From Leeuwenhoekiella sp. MAR_2009_132 (GTDB taxonomy: Bacteria; Bacteroidota; Bacteroidia; Flavobacteriales; Flavobacteriaceae), in assembly GCF_000687915.1 (NCBI RefSeq), contig NZ_JHZY01000002.1, positions 186,001-250,000 of the forward strand: 64,000 nt of DNA. Reading direction: 5' to 3'. Below the pieces are notes generated by a model. It saw only the letters and a list, made by a program, of their open reading frames with translations. It did not search any database and was not told the DNA's origin. The position numbers and the translations under genes are program-made. Below are positions 1-8,501 of this stretch, piece after piece. Every line of letters begins with the position of its first letter. Position 1 is the first letter of the stretch.

Positions 1-985
1 TAACTATTTTAGAAATCTTTGTGTAGTGTATATGGCTTATATGCGGAAAAATATGATGTTCAACCTGATGGTTAAGACCTCCCGTAAACCAGTTTACAAT
101 TCTATTTTTAGTTGAAAAATTAACTGTTGTAAATAACTGATGAATGGCCCACGTATTTTTCATAGTACCAGAATTGTCTGGAAGGGGCATATCTGCCTCT
201 TCAATAACATGCGCTAGCTGAAATACCATACTTAAAATTACGCCTGCGGTATAATGCATAATAAAGAAGCCCATTAGAACTTTCCACCAGGCCAGATCTA
301 AAATAATAAGCGGCAGAACAATCCAGATACTTACATAAATAATCTTAGTAATCACAAGTTTAGTCCATTCCACTTTAGGATTGGGAAATTCACCGTACGA
401 TAATTTACGTTTTAGATAACGTTTCATCTGTAGAAAATCTGTAGTAATCGCCCAGTTAAAGGTTAACAACCCATAAAGTAATATTGAATAATAATGCTGA
501 AAACGGTGATGCTTATACCACGGAGCATGTTTTGAGAATCTTAAAATTCTTCCGGCTTCAAGATCTTCATCGTGACCGTGTATGTTTGTATAGGTATGGT
601 GTAGTACGTTGTGTTGTACTTGCCAGTTGTAAACGTTACCGGCAAGTATATAGATACTTCCGCCCATTATTTTATTAACCCATTTTTTCTTTGAGAAAGA
701 ACCGTGATTCCCATCGTGCATTACATTCATACCTACTCCAGCCATACCCACACCCATCACTATGGTAAGTAACAGTTGTGACCATCCCGGAAGGTCTAGT
801 GTAAGCAGTAAAAAATAGGGAGCCAGAAATAATGAAAACATAACCGCGGTCTTTATAAATAACTTCCAGTTACCGGTACGTTCTACATTATTTTCTTTAA
901 AATAGGTGTTTACACGTTTATTCAGTGTTCTAAAAAAGTTAGCTGAATCTACTCGTGAAAATTTTATTGTTTTAGAATTTTTCAT
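1..985 (-). CDS. Fatty acid desaturase (acyl-CoA/acyl-lipid type), 3' end cut by window edge
   Basis: 328 codons are visible with no stop before the window edge, so the C-terminus is missing. All three histidine boxes of membrane di-iron desaturases can be read: HDGNH at residues 90-94, HNVLHH at 125-130 and HQVEHH at 306-311. The Q-type third box is typical of front-end (delta-5/delta-6-like) desaturases, though bacterial members often have other regiospecificity. Hydrophobic segments at about 45-65, 70-90, 165-180 and 210-260 fit an inner-membrane enzyme that puts double bonds into acyl chains using O2 and an electron donor. The ATG at 985 lies 140 bp from divergent rsmG. Family is sure; substrate and bond position are not. 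Confidence 0.93.
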   Translation of the reverse strand, partial: MKNSKTIKFSRVDSANFFRTLNKRVNTYFKENNVERTGNWKLFIKTAVMFSLFLAPYFLLLTLDLPGWSQLLLTIVMGVGMAGVGMNVMHDGNHGSFSKKKWVNKIMGGSIYILAGNVYNWQVQHNVLHHTYTNIHGHDEDLEAGRILRFSKHAPWYKHHRFQHYYSILLYGLLTFNWAITTDFLQMKRYLKRKLSYGEFPNPKVEWTKLVITKIIYVSIWIVLPLIILDLAWWKVLMGFFIMHYTAGVILSMVFQLAHVIEEADMPLPDNSGTMKNTWAIHQLFTTVNFSTKNRIVNWFTGGLNHQVEHHIFPHISHIHYTKISKIV

Positions 986-1099
986 AATCTATCTGCATAA
1001 AGTAAAGCAACTTAAACAAGCTCTAAACATCGCAACATCAAAAATAAGATTTATATCTTTTTAAGGCCTGTTAATACCGTAATTTAACGCTGTAAAACC

Positions 1100-1107
1100 T
1101 AATTTTG
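1100..1107 (+). promoter_or_regulatory. -7 promoter box before rsmG
   Basis: TAATTTTG matches the Bacteroidetes -7 consensus TAnnTTTG exactly and lies 18 bp upstream of the ATG at 1126. No good TTG is seen at the -33 position. Confidence 0.5.
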
Positions 1108-1125
1108 TTGCGATAAAAGTTGATT

Positions 1126-1755
1126 ATGATTCTTGTAGACAAATATTTTTCAGATCTCGATGAAAATCAGATCCTTCAGTTTAAAAAATTAAATGAATTG
1201 TATCAGGACTGGAACCTCAAAATCAACGTGGTTTCTCGTAAAGATATAGATGAAATTTATCTTAGGCATGTGTTGCATTCTTTGGGTATTGCTAAGGTTC
1301 AAAAATTTAATCCCGGAGCATCAATTTTAGATGTAGGAACGGGCGGTGGTTTTCCCGGAATTCCATTAGCAATTCTTTTCCCCGAAACACAATTTCATCT
1401 CGTTGATAGTATAGGTAAAAAAATAAAAGTAGTAGAAGAAGTTAGTGCCGGACTAGGACTTACTAATGTCAAAATTACTAATGATCGTGTTGAAAATATT
1501 GACGGGCAGTATGATTTTATCGTGAGTAGAGCCGTGGCGCAGATGGAAACCTTTGTACATTGGGTAAAAGGTAAGATTGCAAAAAAGAGTGAGCACCAAT
1601 TAAAAAATGGAATTCTTTATCTTAAAGGTGGTGATCTTTCTGAAGAATTGAGTCTCTATACGACTGCAAAGATTTTTGACCTTAAAGATTATTTTGAAGA
1701 AGAATTCTTTGATACTAAAAAAGTGGTGCATTTACCACTTAAATTTAAAGGTTAA
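1126..1755 (+). CDS. rsmG: 16S rRNA (guanine527-N7)-methyltransferase RsmG
   Basis: Class I SAM-dependent methyltransferase that modifies G527 of 16S rRNA (formerly GidB). The glycine-rich SAM loop DVGTGGGFPG is at residues 69-78, with the acidic motif LVD about 20 residues later. The length of 209 aa is normal for the family. A TTG two codons upstream (1120) is in frame, but I chose the ATG at 1126 because it leaves a normal N-terminus behind a promoter box at 1100-1107. A strong terminator follows directly, so the gene is probably a single transcription unit. Confidence 0.96.
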   Translation: MILVDKYFSDLDENQILQFKKLNELYQDWNLKINVVSRKDIDEIYLRHVLHSLGIAKVQKFNPGASILDVGTGGGFPGIPLAILFPETQFHLVDSIGKKIKVVEEVSAGLGLTNVKITNDRVENIDGQYDFIVSRAVAQMETFVHWVKGKIAKKSEHQLKNGILYLKGGDLSEELSLYTTAKIFDLKDYFEEEFFDTKKVVHLPLKFKG

Positions 1756-1756
1756 C

Positions 1757-1787
1757 AAAAAAGCGACTTATTAAAAGTCGCTTTTTT
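1757..1787 (+). terminator. Rho-independent terminator after rsmG (bidirectional)
   Basis: A perfect 13-bp stem (A6 GCGACTT / AAGTCGC T6) around the 5-nt loop ATTAA. A/T runs on both sides let it also end the convergent gene at 1791-2069. Confidence 0.9.
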
Positions 1788-1790
1788 GTT

Positions 1791-2069
1791 TTATGTGCGT
1801 AGCATACTATAGTATGTTGTATTGCAACGGTTACCAAATCTCTTAAGTAAATCCTGAGCTTTTTCGATCAATGTTGTTTTATGATCAGATTCGATTTCGA
1901 GTAAGGTATCTTCTAATTCTCTTAGTTTTTCCTCTATGGTATCAGGGTCTTTTACTAAGTATAATTTTTCTTTTTTACGCGTTATTTTTCGCTTACTTTT
2001 TTTCTTTGATACATCAATTACAGAGTAATTTACTTTCAAAACATACATTTTCTTATCTTCAGTCGTCAT
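1791..2069 (-). CDS. Small charged protein of unknown function
   Basis: A 92-aa protein I do not recognise. The N-terminal half is very basic (KKKSKRKITRKKEK around residues 22-35). The middle (about 43-62) is a Glu/Leu-rich heptad-like helix that could form a coiled coil. No signal peptide or membrane segment is seen. It is more likely real than a chance ORF because a perfect TAnnTTTG promoter box lies 20 bp upstream and its stop abuts the terminator shared with rsmG. Its charge suggests a nucleic-acid-associated or ribosome-associated role, but that is a guess. Confidence 0.6.
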   Translation of the reverse strand: MTTEDKKMYVLKVNYSVIDVSKKKSKRKITRKKEKLYLVKDPDTIEEKLRELEDTLLEIESDHKTTLIEKAQDLLKRFGNRCNTTYYSMLRT

Positions 2070-2089
2070 AGTCCTAATATTTTGTAATA

Positions 2090-2097
2090 CAAAGGTA
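2090..2097 (-). promoter_or_regulatory. -7 promoter box before the 92-aa gene
   Basis: On the minus strand it reads TACCTTTG, an exact TAnnTTTG match, 20 bp upstream of the ATG at 2069. Confidence 0.55.
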
Positions 2098-2169
2098 GAA
2101 AAAACTATTCAATTAACCTTAAATTTATGTTTACATAACATTAAGGTAACATTGAAAAAATGGAAAATA

Positions 2170-2200
2170 AAAAACTGCCATCGGTTAAATGGCAGTTTTT
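2170..2200 (-). terminator. Terminator after pruA
   Basis: An 11-bp perfect stem (AAAAACTGCCA / TGGCAGTTTTT) with a 9-nt loop, 18 bp beyond the pruA stop, with T runs in either direction. Confidence 0.85.
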
Positions 2201-2217
2201 AGTAGTTTAGGATTCAT

Positions 2218-3846
2218 TTATTCGCCTAAAAAAGGATATCTGTAATCAACTGGTGTTACAAATGTTTCTTTAATTAAACGTGGAGATGCCCATCTTAATA
2301 AATTTAAAGCACTACCTGCCTTATCATTTGTACCCGATGCTCGTGCACCACCAAAAGGTTGTTGACCTACAACCGCCCCTGTACATTTGTCATTAATATA
2401 GAAGTTACCGGCTGCATTTTGAAGTGCCTGAGTAGCTTCTGTAATTGCATAACGATCTGTCGCTAAAACAGCTCCGGTAAGTGCATATTCGCTAGTACTG
2501 TCTACAAGTTTTAAGGTTTCTGACCAGTCTTGATCTTCATAAACATATATGGTTACAACTGGACCAAAAAGTTCAGTTTCCATAGTTGTATACTTTGGAT
2601 CTTTAGTCAATATAACAGTAGGTTCTACAAAATAACCTTTAGACTTATCGTAATTACCACCTGCAATTATCTCTGCATTAGCATCAGCTTTTGCCTGGTC
2701 TATATATTTAGCTAATTTATCAAAGGAAGCTTCGTGAATTACAGCTGTTATAAAATTGCTCATATCTTCAGGAGAGCCCATTTTAAAAGATTTGATATCA
2801 TTTAAAAGTGAATCTTTTACTTCAGGCCAAATTGATTTTGCTACATATACACGACTAGCAGCACTACATTTTTGACCTTGAAATTCAAAAGCACCACGAG
2901 CAATTGCTGTTGATACTTGTTGAGGATTTGCAGTATGGTGCGCAAGAATAAAATCTTTACCACCTGTCTCACCTACAATACGTGGATACGTTTTATAGTT
3001 GTGAATATTTGTGCCTATTTTGGACCAAATGTCTTTAAATACGTGTGTAGAACCTGTAAAGTGAATTCCTGCAAAGTCAGGACTTGCCAGAACGGTATCT
3101 GTAATCATAACAGGATCTCCCATTACCATATTGATAACTCCAGCAGGTACACCGGCTTCTTCAAAAACTTCCATTATAACCTGGGCAGAATATACCTGAC
3201 TATCACTTGGTTTCCACACAACAACATTACCCATTAATGCTGCAGATGCCGGTAAATTCCCCGCGATGGCCGTAAAATTAAAAGGAGTTATTGCATACAC
3301 AAAACCTTCTAGCGGGCGGTATTCAACACGGTTCCAGGCAGCTGATGAAGATTCTGGTTGGTCTGCGTAAATCTCACTCATATATTGTACGTTAAAACGT
3401 AAGAAATCTATGAGTTCACAAGCAGCATCAATCTCTGCCTGAAAAATATTCTTTGATTGCGCAAGCATTGTTGCTGCATTAATTTTAGCTCTATATGGCC
3501 CCTGTATTAATTCAGCGGCTTTTAGAAAAATTGCTGCGCGGTGTTCCCAGGGCATTTGAGACCATTTTTTACGTGCTTCTAAAGCTGTTGCAATTGCTGC
3601 ATCTATATGAGATTTTTCAGCAAGGTGATAATCACCTAATATATGTTTATGATCGTGGGGAGGAGACATAGGCTTAGTAGTGCCGGTCTCTATTTTATTT
3701 CCATTTATATAAATAGGAACAGTTACTTTGCTATTATAGAGTTTTTTATATGTTTTTAAAACTTCTTCACGCTCTGGTGAACCCGGTGCATACGATTTAA
3801 CCGGCTCATTAATTGCTACTGGTACTTCAAAAAATCCTTTAGACAT
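2218..3846 (-). CDS. pruA: L-glutamate gamma-semialdehyde (1-pyrroline-5-carboxylate) dehydrogenase
   Basis: Second step of proline catabolism: NAD+-dependent oxidation of glutamate semialdehyde to glutamate. The 542 aa match single-domain (not PutA-fused) PruA. Aldehyde dehydrogenase landmarks: FTGST at 263-267 in the nucleotide-binding fold, catalytic base Glu293 in GETGGKDF, and nucleophile Cys327 in GQKCSAASR. The C-terminal QQPFGGARASG segment is also family-typical. Upstream on the minus strand is TATCTTTC, a 7/8 match to the -7 box. No proline dehydrogenase is adjacent, so the first pathway step must be encoded elsewhere. Confidence 0.96.
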   Translation of the reverse strand: MSKGFFEVPVAINEPVKSYAPGSPEREEVLKTYKKLYNSKVTVPIYINGNKIETGTTKPMSPPHDHKHILGDYHLAEKSHIDAAIATALEARKKWSQMPWEHRAAIFLKAAELIQGPYRAKINAATMLAQSKNIFQAEIDAACELIDFLRFNVQYMSEIYADQPESSSAAWNRVEYRPLEGFVYAITPFNFTAIAGNLPASAALMGNVVVWKPSDSQVYSAQVIMEVFEEAGVPAGVINMVMGDPVMITDTVLASPDFAGIHFTGSTHVFKDIWSKIGTNIHNYKTYPRIVGETGGKDFILAHHTANPQQVSTAIARGAFEFQGQKCSAASRVYVAKSIWPEVKDSLLNDIKSFKMGSPEDMSNFITAVIHEASFDKLAKYIDQAKADANAEIIAGGNYDKSKGYFVEPTVILTKDPKYTTMETELFGPVVTIYVYEDQDWSETLKLVDSTSEYALTGAVLATDRYAITEATQALQNAAGNFYINDKCTGAVVGQQPFGGARASGTNDKAGSALNLLRWASPRLIKETFVTPVDYRYPFLGE

Positions 3847-3975
3847 GCTTAAATATTTTATTCGTATTCAATTTTTTAGGCTTGAAAGATACAAAATATT
3901 AGAGGGAAGCACTAGGTATATGTATTAAGGAATTTGAGTAATTATACAGGTTGATTCTAATTTAAAAAGCCTGCT

Positions 3976-4362
3976 TTAATTAAGAATGTGAATTGCGTTG
4001 AGATTAAAAGAGGGTATCTCTACTTTAAATTGTTCTGAAGTAGTAAAATTAATCATTATATAATGACCGCGCATAGAGCCAAATGGTGATTTTAACAAAC
4101 AGCCGGAAGAATAGGTGTGAGACTCTCGTGGGTTTAAAATGGGTTTTTTACCAATGACGCCTTCGCCAACAACGCGCTCAGGAGTATTGAGTGCATCAAA
4201 TATAAACCACGATCTGCTTAAAAGTTGAACGGTATCTTTACTCGAATTTGCAATAGTTACATGATAGCCAAATGCATAAAAGGTTTCGTTATTTTTAATA
4301 AACGATCCTTCAAAATGGGTTTCTACAGAAACGCGTATGCCATTAGTGACTTGTTCTACCAT
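3976..4362 (-). CDS. apaG: ApaG-domain protein
   Basis: A single ApaG/DUF525 immunoglobulin-like beta-sandwich domain filling all 128 aa. The family's glycine-rich stretch GEGVIGKKPIL and the SPFGSMRGHY segment are present. The E. coli homologue is linked to Co2+ resistance, and similar domains occur in F-box proteins, but the biochemical role is not settled. The start is only 5 bp after the stop of the DUF3667 gene, so it is probably the last gene of a transcript starting at 6899. Confidence 0.92.
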   Translation of the reverse strand: MVEQVTNGIRVSVETHFEGSFIKNNETFYAFGYHVTIANSSKDTVQLLSRSWFIFDALNTPERVVGEGVIGKKPILNPRESHTYSSGCLLKSPFGSMRGHYIMINFTTSEQFKVEIPSFNLNAIHILN

Positions 4363-4367
4363 AAGTA

Positions 4368-5609
4368 TTAATAGGTTGCAGCGGTTACGATTAAAAACAA
4401 TACCCCTGCAAATGTTGAAAGTATTAAAAATACAATATTTAAAAATAAAAACTTGGTAAGTGTCCTTAGATGACCCTCTCTGTAAAATCTTTTTAAAGCG
4501 ATATAAAAATATACGGGGCCTACAAATACAAGAAATAATGAAGAGAATACTTCTTGTCCTAAGAAACTATCGGGCAATAGTGCCAATAAAAGGCCTAAAA
4601 AAACGAAGGTGAACACGTGAAAAATAAAAATTACATGTTCTATATAAGTACGTTCACGATGAATATAAAATAGTTTTCTTAAAAAGGCTAGTATGTTTAA
4701 AGTTACAGGTCCTAGATAGGGAGTGCTTATAAGGTTTTTGAGTAATTTATTAGAGGTGCCTTTGATGCGTAGTTTAGCTGATGCAAATGATTCTCTTTTA
4801 AAATAGATAATAACAAAAAATAAGGCAAAAACGGGTGTAAAGAAAAAAAGATATACAGGAATTTTTTTGGTTAGATAAGATATAAATGCAAGTGGCTCTT
4901 CAAGAATCTTATTGTAGGTAGTACTGCGGTCGTAAAGCCATATATTTATTCGGCTCTTTTCATACCTTAAACTGTCTAGTGCCTGTCTCGAATTTTTAAT
5001 TTCTGTAGTGGAGGCAAAATTTTTAAATAATATTAATTTCTCTTTATTACGGCTGTAAAAACTTTTGTGGTTGATCTCGCTTTCTGGAGTGTATAAAAAA
5101 TTTACAGTATCTGTTGAGTCTGCTTTAGCTTTAAGCTCATTATAATTCTCGCGGTAATATTCAATAGAATCTAAAGCGATTTTAAAATCGTCATTATTGA
5201 ATTGAGATGTCATTTCTTTCAAATCAAAACCTTCTGTGGTAGTATTGCTACGTTCTGGGATTATAAAATCTAAAAAACCGCTAAGTAAAAAATAGATGAT
5301 ACTAATACTTAGATAAAAGCGAAATGGGTTTGCATATGTTAGGCGTTTGCCATTTACGTACCGTAATGTTATTTTCCCCGGTTTAAAAAGTAAATCCTGC
5401 AGGGTGTATCTAATCCGCGAATCGTAATTGATCATACTGGATATAAACTCACCAAAATAATTACTTAGCGATAATTTTTTAGTAGAGTTTATTTGACCGC
5501 AGTATGGGCAAAATTGATGCGTTATTTTAAGTGTACGCTCGCAATTTAAGCAGATGTTACCGCGATACTGAAGCTTATTTCTTGATGAAAGGGAGAATTT
5601 TAGTTTCAC
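4368..5609 (-). CDS. DUF3667-type membrane protein with zinc ribbon
   Basis: 413 aa. An N-terminal zinc-ribbon pattern (Cys20-x2-Cys23 and Cys34-x2-Cys37, CLNC...CPYCGQ) is followed by the conserved DUF3667 region ending near FRFYLSISIIYFLL (about 95-115). A non-membrane stretch follows, then about five hydrophobic segments in the C-terminal half (about 250-410). The ribbon should lie in the cytoplasm. Function is unknown; the family is common in Bacteroidetes. The start codon is GTG, as no suitable ATG is near. It sits between a T9SS plug gene and apaG in a probable operon. Confidence 0.85.
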   Translation of the reverse strand: MKLKFSLSSRNKLQYRGNICLNCERTLKITHQFCPYCGQINSTKKLSLSNYFGEFISSMINYDSRIRYTLQDLLFKPGKITLRYVNGKRLTYANPFRFYLSISIIYFLLSGFLDFIIPERSNTTTEGFDLKEMTSQFNNDDFKIALDSIEYYRENYNELKAKADSTDTVNFLYTPESEINHKSFYSRNKEKLILFKNFASTTEIKNSRQALDSLRYEKSRINIWLYDRSTTYNKILEEPLAFISYLTKKIPVYLFFFTPVFALFFVIIYFKRESFASAKLRIKGTSNKLLKNLISTPYLGPVTLNILAFLRKLFYIHRERTYIEHVIFIFHVFTFVFLGLLLALLPDSFLGQEVFSSLFLVFVGPVYFYIALKRFYREGHLRTLTKFLFLNIVFLILSTFAGVLFLIVTAATY

Positions 5610-5639
5610 GTTCTAAATATATATTGATTTTCTCAATAT

Positions 5640-6899
5640 TTAGTTACGCCTCACATTAGAAATTGAGGTAGATAATGCATTTCCTGCACCTACAAGTTCA
5701 TCAAAACGTGCGCCGGGTGCTCTATAGTAAATAAGAACCTCATATTCATTTTCGGTTTGCCAGAAATCACCGCTTATAGGGTTGTTAGGGAGCTTTTTAC
5801 CATTTTTAGCAACCACGTATTGATAGTTGTAGTAACCTTGTTTCAGCAGGAGCGGGAGTTCATAGCGTTGCGATTTTTCATTAAAAATCATCTTTGTGCT
5901 CTCCTCAAGTGTATAATTATTGAAGTTTCCATAGATATAGATAGCTTCATCTTTGGGACGTTTAGGGTGTTGCAGGCTAAAATGTACCCAGGCATATTCA
6001 GCATTTACTCTGGGGTCTGCCCCCTGTAAAGTACGTATAGCAAAATTACCGTTGAGGTCTGGATTGTAGGTGTACACAGTTTCTGCTCGAGTAATATTTC
6101 CGTAAAGGTAATTATGATATAAATCTAACAGCTCTACAAACTGAATTCGGTTTGTAGCAGCACGTATGTCTTTATTATCAAAATCAAAAAATTCATTACC
6201 GGCATAAAATGAAGTTTCAGAATCATAGCGGTATTGCAATTGATTGCCTAAACTATATTGAGGCTTAATGTTAGTAATACTGGTCTTAAGATTATTATTC
6301 TGTATGAGTAATGTCTTTATATTCTCTTCAGGATTAACAAAAATAGATTCACCAAGATCTACATTAATATTTACAACCTGTTTTTCTTCAATAAACTCAA
6401 GATCACGGGTACGTAAAATTTCAACACCCACAGAAACTAGGGGATTATATATCATAAATTTTCTTGAAAAAACAATCTCGTCTTCTTCATTGTAAACTTC
6501 CAGAAGATAGTTCCCAGATTTTAAAAGAGCTGTGGTATTGCTATTGGGTATTTGTAGCTCATAATGTGTATACAGTTGTAGGGTGCTTACCGAATTGGTA
6601 TAATTAAAAATACGCACATCGTCTATACCTCTAAGGTATTCGGTCTTTACAAGTACTGAAGGTGTCCAGTCATAATTATAATGCGTAATTCTATAATAGT
6701 AATTAGCTTCGTCCCCTATAATGTCATCAAAACTTAAATTTAACGTTTGACCCAGGCGCAGGAGTGGAAGTTGACTTTGCGCAGTGTTTCCGTAAAATTG
6801 TACCGACTTAATAAAAGGAGGAGCTGCTATTTCCGATACACTTTGAGCAAATGCCAAGTTGTAAATGAGTAAAGCAACTACTAACGAAAACGTTTTCAT
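5640..6899 (-). CDS. Type IX secretion system plug-domain protein (DUF5103)
   Basis: 419 aa with a clear signal peptide ending LAFAQ at residue 19. The body (residues 25-415) resembles the Bacteroidetes DUF5103 family, whose structure was recognised as the plug of the SprA translocon of the type IX secretion system. Expected site is the periplasmic side of the outer membrane. Motifs include YYRITHYNYDW (about 67-77) and the C-terminal IYIYGNFNNY segment, reminiscent of early-set/CBM48-like folds. A perfect -7 box lies 23 bp upstream. Family assignment is confident from sequence feel; the T9SS role is family knowledge only. Confidence 0.82.
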   Translation of the reverse strand: MKTFSLVVALLIYNLAFAQSVSEIAAPPFIKSVQFYGNTAQSQLPLLRLGQTLNLSFDDIIGDEANYYYRITHYNYDWTPSVLVKTEYLRGIDDVRIFNYTNSVSTLQLYTHYELQIPNSNTTALLKSGNYLLEVYNEEDEIVFSRKFMIYNPLVSVGVEILRTRDLEFIEEKQVVNINVDLGESIFVNPEENIKTLLIQNNNLKTSITNIKPQYSLGNQLQYRYDSETSFYAGNEFFDFDNKDIRAATNRIQFVELLDLYHNYLYGNITRAETVYTYNPDLNGNFAIRTLQGADPRVNAEYAWVHFSLQHPKRPKDEAIYIYGNFNNYTLEESTKMIFNEKSQRYELPLLLKQGYYNYQYVVAKNGKKLPNNPISGDFWQTENEYEVLIYYRAPGARFDELVGAGNALSTSISNVRRN

Positions 6900-6922
6900 A
6901 CAGGGGTGGTCAAGATATTAGT

Positions 6923-6930
6923 CAAATGTA
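6923..6930 (-). promoter_or_regulatory. -7 promoter box before the T9SS plug gene
   Basis: The minus strand reads TACATTTG, an exact TAnnTTTG match, 23 bp from the ATG at 6899. Confidence 0.5.
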
Positions 6931-7049
6931 ACAAAATAATTTTCTTATTTGTAAACAATCTCAATAAGGAGCGAATGTGCATATTGCAAGCCTTTACTGG
7001 TAAGACATTGTTAAATACAGGCAATTTATGAATATTTTTAACCCGTAGT

Positions 7050-7082
7050 TTGTGTTATGAGCATGTAAAATTTGTAAATTCG
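7050..7082 (+). promoter_or_regulatory. Candidate nqr operon promoter
   Basis: TTG at 7050-7052 (inside TTTG), a 22-bp spacer, then TAAATTCG at 7075-7082, a 7/8 match to TAnnTTTG. It lies in the 244-bp gap between divergent genes, giving a leader of about 60 nt. Nothing else is recognised in that gap. Confidence 0.45.
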
Positions 7083-7143
7083 CACACCTCAATTCAAGCA
7101 TAAAATGGGTTGAGTTTAACAAGAACTTTAACATATACTTCCT

Positions 7144-8496
7144 ATGTCAAAAGACATTAAGATCAAAAAGGGTCTTGATATTAAGTTAGTGGGTGAGGCT
7201 GAGCGTGTTGTCTCAGATGCACCCCGGTCAAGAACCTATGTGATCAAGCCTTCAGATTTTCATCTTGTAACTCCTAAGATGCTTTTTAAAGAAGGAGCTA
7301 CCCTACAAGCAGGAGAACCGCTTTTCTACGCAAAGAAAGACCCTAGTATCAAATTTGTTTCTCCGGTGAGTGGAACAATTATAGAAATTAAACGCGGCGC
7401 TAAGCGAGTTATTACAAGTATTGTGATAGAGGCCGATGGTAGGGATACCGTGCGCGAGTTACCTGTGCTAGATGTAAATACGGCGAGTGCGGCGGCTATT
7501 AAAGAACGAATTTTAGAATCTGGTCTTTGGCCCTTCATTAAGCAACGTCCTTATGATGTAATAGCAAGTACGCAAACAGAGCCTACTGCAATTTTTATTT
7601 CTGGTCACAATAGCGCTCCTTTAGCTCCTGATTATAATTTTATTTTAAAAGGTAAAGAAGCTGCATTACAGGCAGGAATTACTGCTTTAAGTAAATTAAC
7701 TTCAGGTAAAATCCATTTGGGGGTTGCTAAAGTTTCTGATTCTGTTTTTTCTAAATTGAGTGAAGTGCAGATGCATACCGTATCTGGTCCGCACCCAAGT
7801 GGAAATGTAGGTACTCTTATTAATAAGGTGTCACCGGTAAATAAAGGAGAAACGGTATGGACGATTACTCCAGAAAACCTTGCTATTATGGGTGAGCTTT
7901 TCTTAACGGGTAAGTTTAATGCAGAACGTATCATTTCTGTATCTGGATCTTCTATAAAAGCACCTAAGTATTATAAAACAAAAATAGGAGCAGAGGTTTC
8001 AACTTTTGCTTATGCTGCAGGTATTGATGGTGATAATGTGCGTATGATTTCGGGTAACGTTCTTACCGGAGATCAAGTTAATGCAGATGGGCATTTAGGG
8101 TATTATCATACTGAGTTTGTAGCGATTCCTGAAGGAAATGATTATGAATTTTTTGGATGGAATAAACCTGTTTTTAATAAAATTTCTTCATCAAGAGCGC
8201 TAACCTTCTCTTGGTTATTTCCAAATAAAAAGTACGATTTAGATACAAATACAAATGGTGAGCACAGAGCTTTTGTGGTAACCGGAAACTATGAGGAAGT
8301 TTTTCCTCTGGATATATATCCGCTTCAATTACTTAAAGCCTGTATGGTTCAGGATTTAGATGCTATGGAAGCTTTAGGTATGTATGAAGTTGCTCCTGAG
8401 GATTTTGCGCTAACCGAGTTTGTATGTGTTTCAAAACAACCACACCAAGCAATCATTCGTAAAGGACTTGACTTAATGCACGAAGAAATAGGATAA
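7144..8496 (+). CDS. nqrA: Na+-translocating NADH:quinone reductase subunit A
   Basis: First gene of a complete nqrABCDEF operon. The complex oxidises NADH, reduces ubiquinone or menaquinone, and pumps Na+ out of the cell. NqrA (450 aa, usual length) is the peripheral cytoplasmic subunit. Its N-terminal biotin/lipoyl-like fold is visible from residues 1-100 (GLDIKLVGEAE, FVSPVSGTIIEI), and the central SLBB/quinone-associated region includes SGPHPSGNVGT. It has no membrane segment, as expected. The gap to nqrB is 5 bp. Presence of Nqr fits a marine, sodium-energised flavobacterium. Confidence 0.96.
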   Translation: MSKDIKIKKGLDIKLVGEAERVVSDAPRSRTYVIKPSDFHLVTPKMLFKEGATLQAGEPLFYAKKDPSIKFVSPVSGTIIEIKRGAKRVITSIVIEADGRDTVRELPVLDVNTASAAAIKERILESGLWPFIKQRPYDVIASTQTEPTAIFISGHNSAPLAPDYNFILKGKEAALQAGITALSKLTSGKIHLGVAKVSDSVFSKLSEVQMHTVSGPHPSGNVGTLINKVSPVNKGETVWTITPENLAIMGELFLTGKFNAERIISVSGSSIKAPKYYKTKIGAEVSTFAYAAGIDGDNVRMISGNVLTGDQVNADGHLGYYHTEFVAIPEGNDYEFFGWNKPVFNKISSSRALTFSWLFPNKKYDLDTNTNGEHRAFVVTGNYEEVFPLDIYPLQLLKACMVQDLDAMEALGMYEVAPEDFALTEFVCVSKQPHQAIIRKGLDLMHEEIG

Positions 8497-8501
8497 TAGC
8501 A

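Noticed and set aside
484-678. ORF of 64 aa on the plus strand
   Set aside because: It lies inside the desaturase gene on the opposite strand, whose three His boxes show it to be the true coding frame.
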